A DNA stretch of 10,640 nucleotides. Origin: Parvularculaceae bacterium UBA4496. Its GTDB lineage: Bacteria; Pseudomonadota; Alphaproteobacteria; Caulobacterales; Parvularculaceae. A program made the position numbers and the translations under genes. This document shows, in pieces, positions 9,869 to 10,640 of the stretch (positions are counted from its first letter, which is position 1; each line of letters begins with the position of its first letter). The stretch is from positions 7,098 through 17,737 of the forward strand of contig DGNI01000003.1 in NCBI GenBank assembly GCA_002388885.1. The letters are read 5' to 3'. The notes below the pieces were generated by a model. The model saw nothing but the letters and a program-made list of their open reading frames with translations. It was not told the DNA's origin and made no database searches.

Positions 9869-9894
9869 CTCGTTCGGATTTGCGTCCGGACGGG
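9869..9894 (+). promoter_or_regulatory. Leader hairpin upstream of bkdA1
   Basis: Bases 9869-9878 pair with 9885-9894 as a 10-bp stem (eight Watson-Crick and two G-U pairs) around the loop TTTGCG. The 3' arm runs into GGGAGG (9892-9897), a Shine-Dalgarno-like sequence 15 bases from the bkdA1 ATG. The better-placed GGAG (9903-9906) stays free. It may be a translational control element, an operator-like palindrome at DNA level, or chance. No T run follows, so it is not an intrinsic terminator. Confidence 0.35.
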
Positions 9895-9902
9895 AGGAAA
9901 CC

Positions 9903-9906
9903 GGAG
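9903..9906 (+). promoter_or_regulatory. Shine-Dalgarno site of bkdA1
   Basis: GGAG lies 6 bases before the ATG at 9913 and supports that start, which in turn gives the family's typical N-terminal sequence. No convincing promoter could be assigned in 9691-9912: a TTGACC at 9781-9786 has no good -10 box at the right spacing. Confidence 0.6.
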
Positions 9907-9912
9907 AAATAA

Positions 9913-10640
<728 letters not shown>

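Noticed and set aside
9697..9912. 71-codon + strand frame from a GTG at 9697 whose TAA directly abuts the bkdA1 ATG
   Set aside because: The tight TAA-ATG junction is suggestive of a coupled leader, but the frame runs through the possible terminator and hairpin, lacks a good ribosome-binding site, and the product looks like translated non-coding sequence.

Overview
The window is a chromosomal segment with every gene on the + strand: ftsZ (5' part missing), lpxC, bamD, recN, ligA, lemA, a DUF2207-family membrane protein gene, and the first 242 codons of a branched-chain 2-oxoacid dehydrogenase E1 alpha gene (bkdA1). The order ftsZ-lpxC-bamD-recN-ligA is the end of the division and cell-wall (dcw) cluster as it is typically found in Alphaproteobacteria. 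The moderately high GC, the FtsZ ending with a [16 protein letters not shown] peptide and the protein styles fit an alphaproteobacterium. A Caulobacterales/Parvularculales/Hyphomonadaceae-like lineage is only a guess.

Region 1 (1-1402) holds the last two thirds of ftsZ, a GC-rich hairpin that is probably its terminator, and a 261-base gap before the preferred lpxC start. Region 2 (1403-7366) holds envelope and DNA-maintenance genes. LpxC commits UDP-acylGlcNAc to lipid A. BamD is the lipoprotein of the outer-membrane beta-barrel assembly machine. RecN is the SMC-like double-strand-break repair ATPase. LigA is the NAD+-dependent replicative ligase. recN and ligA are 18 bp apart and bamD-recN less than 90 bp, so bamD-recN-ligA is probably one transcription unit. 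A good sigma70-like promoter candidate lies just before bamD.

Region 3 (7367-9690) is a separate two-gene unit, lemA plus a DUF2207 protein. It has its own strong Shine-Dalgarno site and an AT-rich TATATATA element, and the two genes are joined by an ATGA overlap. Both products are predicted to be membrane proteins with soluble domains, and the second ends in an 11-glycine tail capped by Trp. Their function is not established. Region 4 (9691-10640) is a 222-base gap with a possible terminator and a leader hairpin, then bkdA1, the likely first gene of a branched-chain amino-acid catabolic operon that continues beyond the window.

Most of this is an ordinary, well-conserved core region. I see no CRISPR array, tRNA, rRNA, insertion sequence, phage or defence gene, and no convincing minus-strand gene. 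The points most worth a second look are the LemA/DUF2207 pair, a charged insertion in the LigA helix-hairpin-helix region, the GEG (not GDG) thiamine-diphosphate motif in BkdA1, and the hairpin next to the bkdA1 ribosome-binding site.
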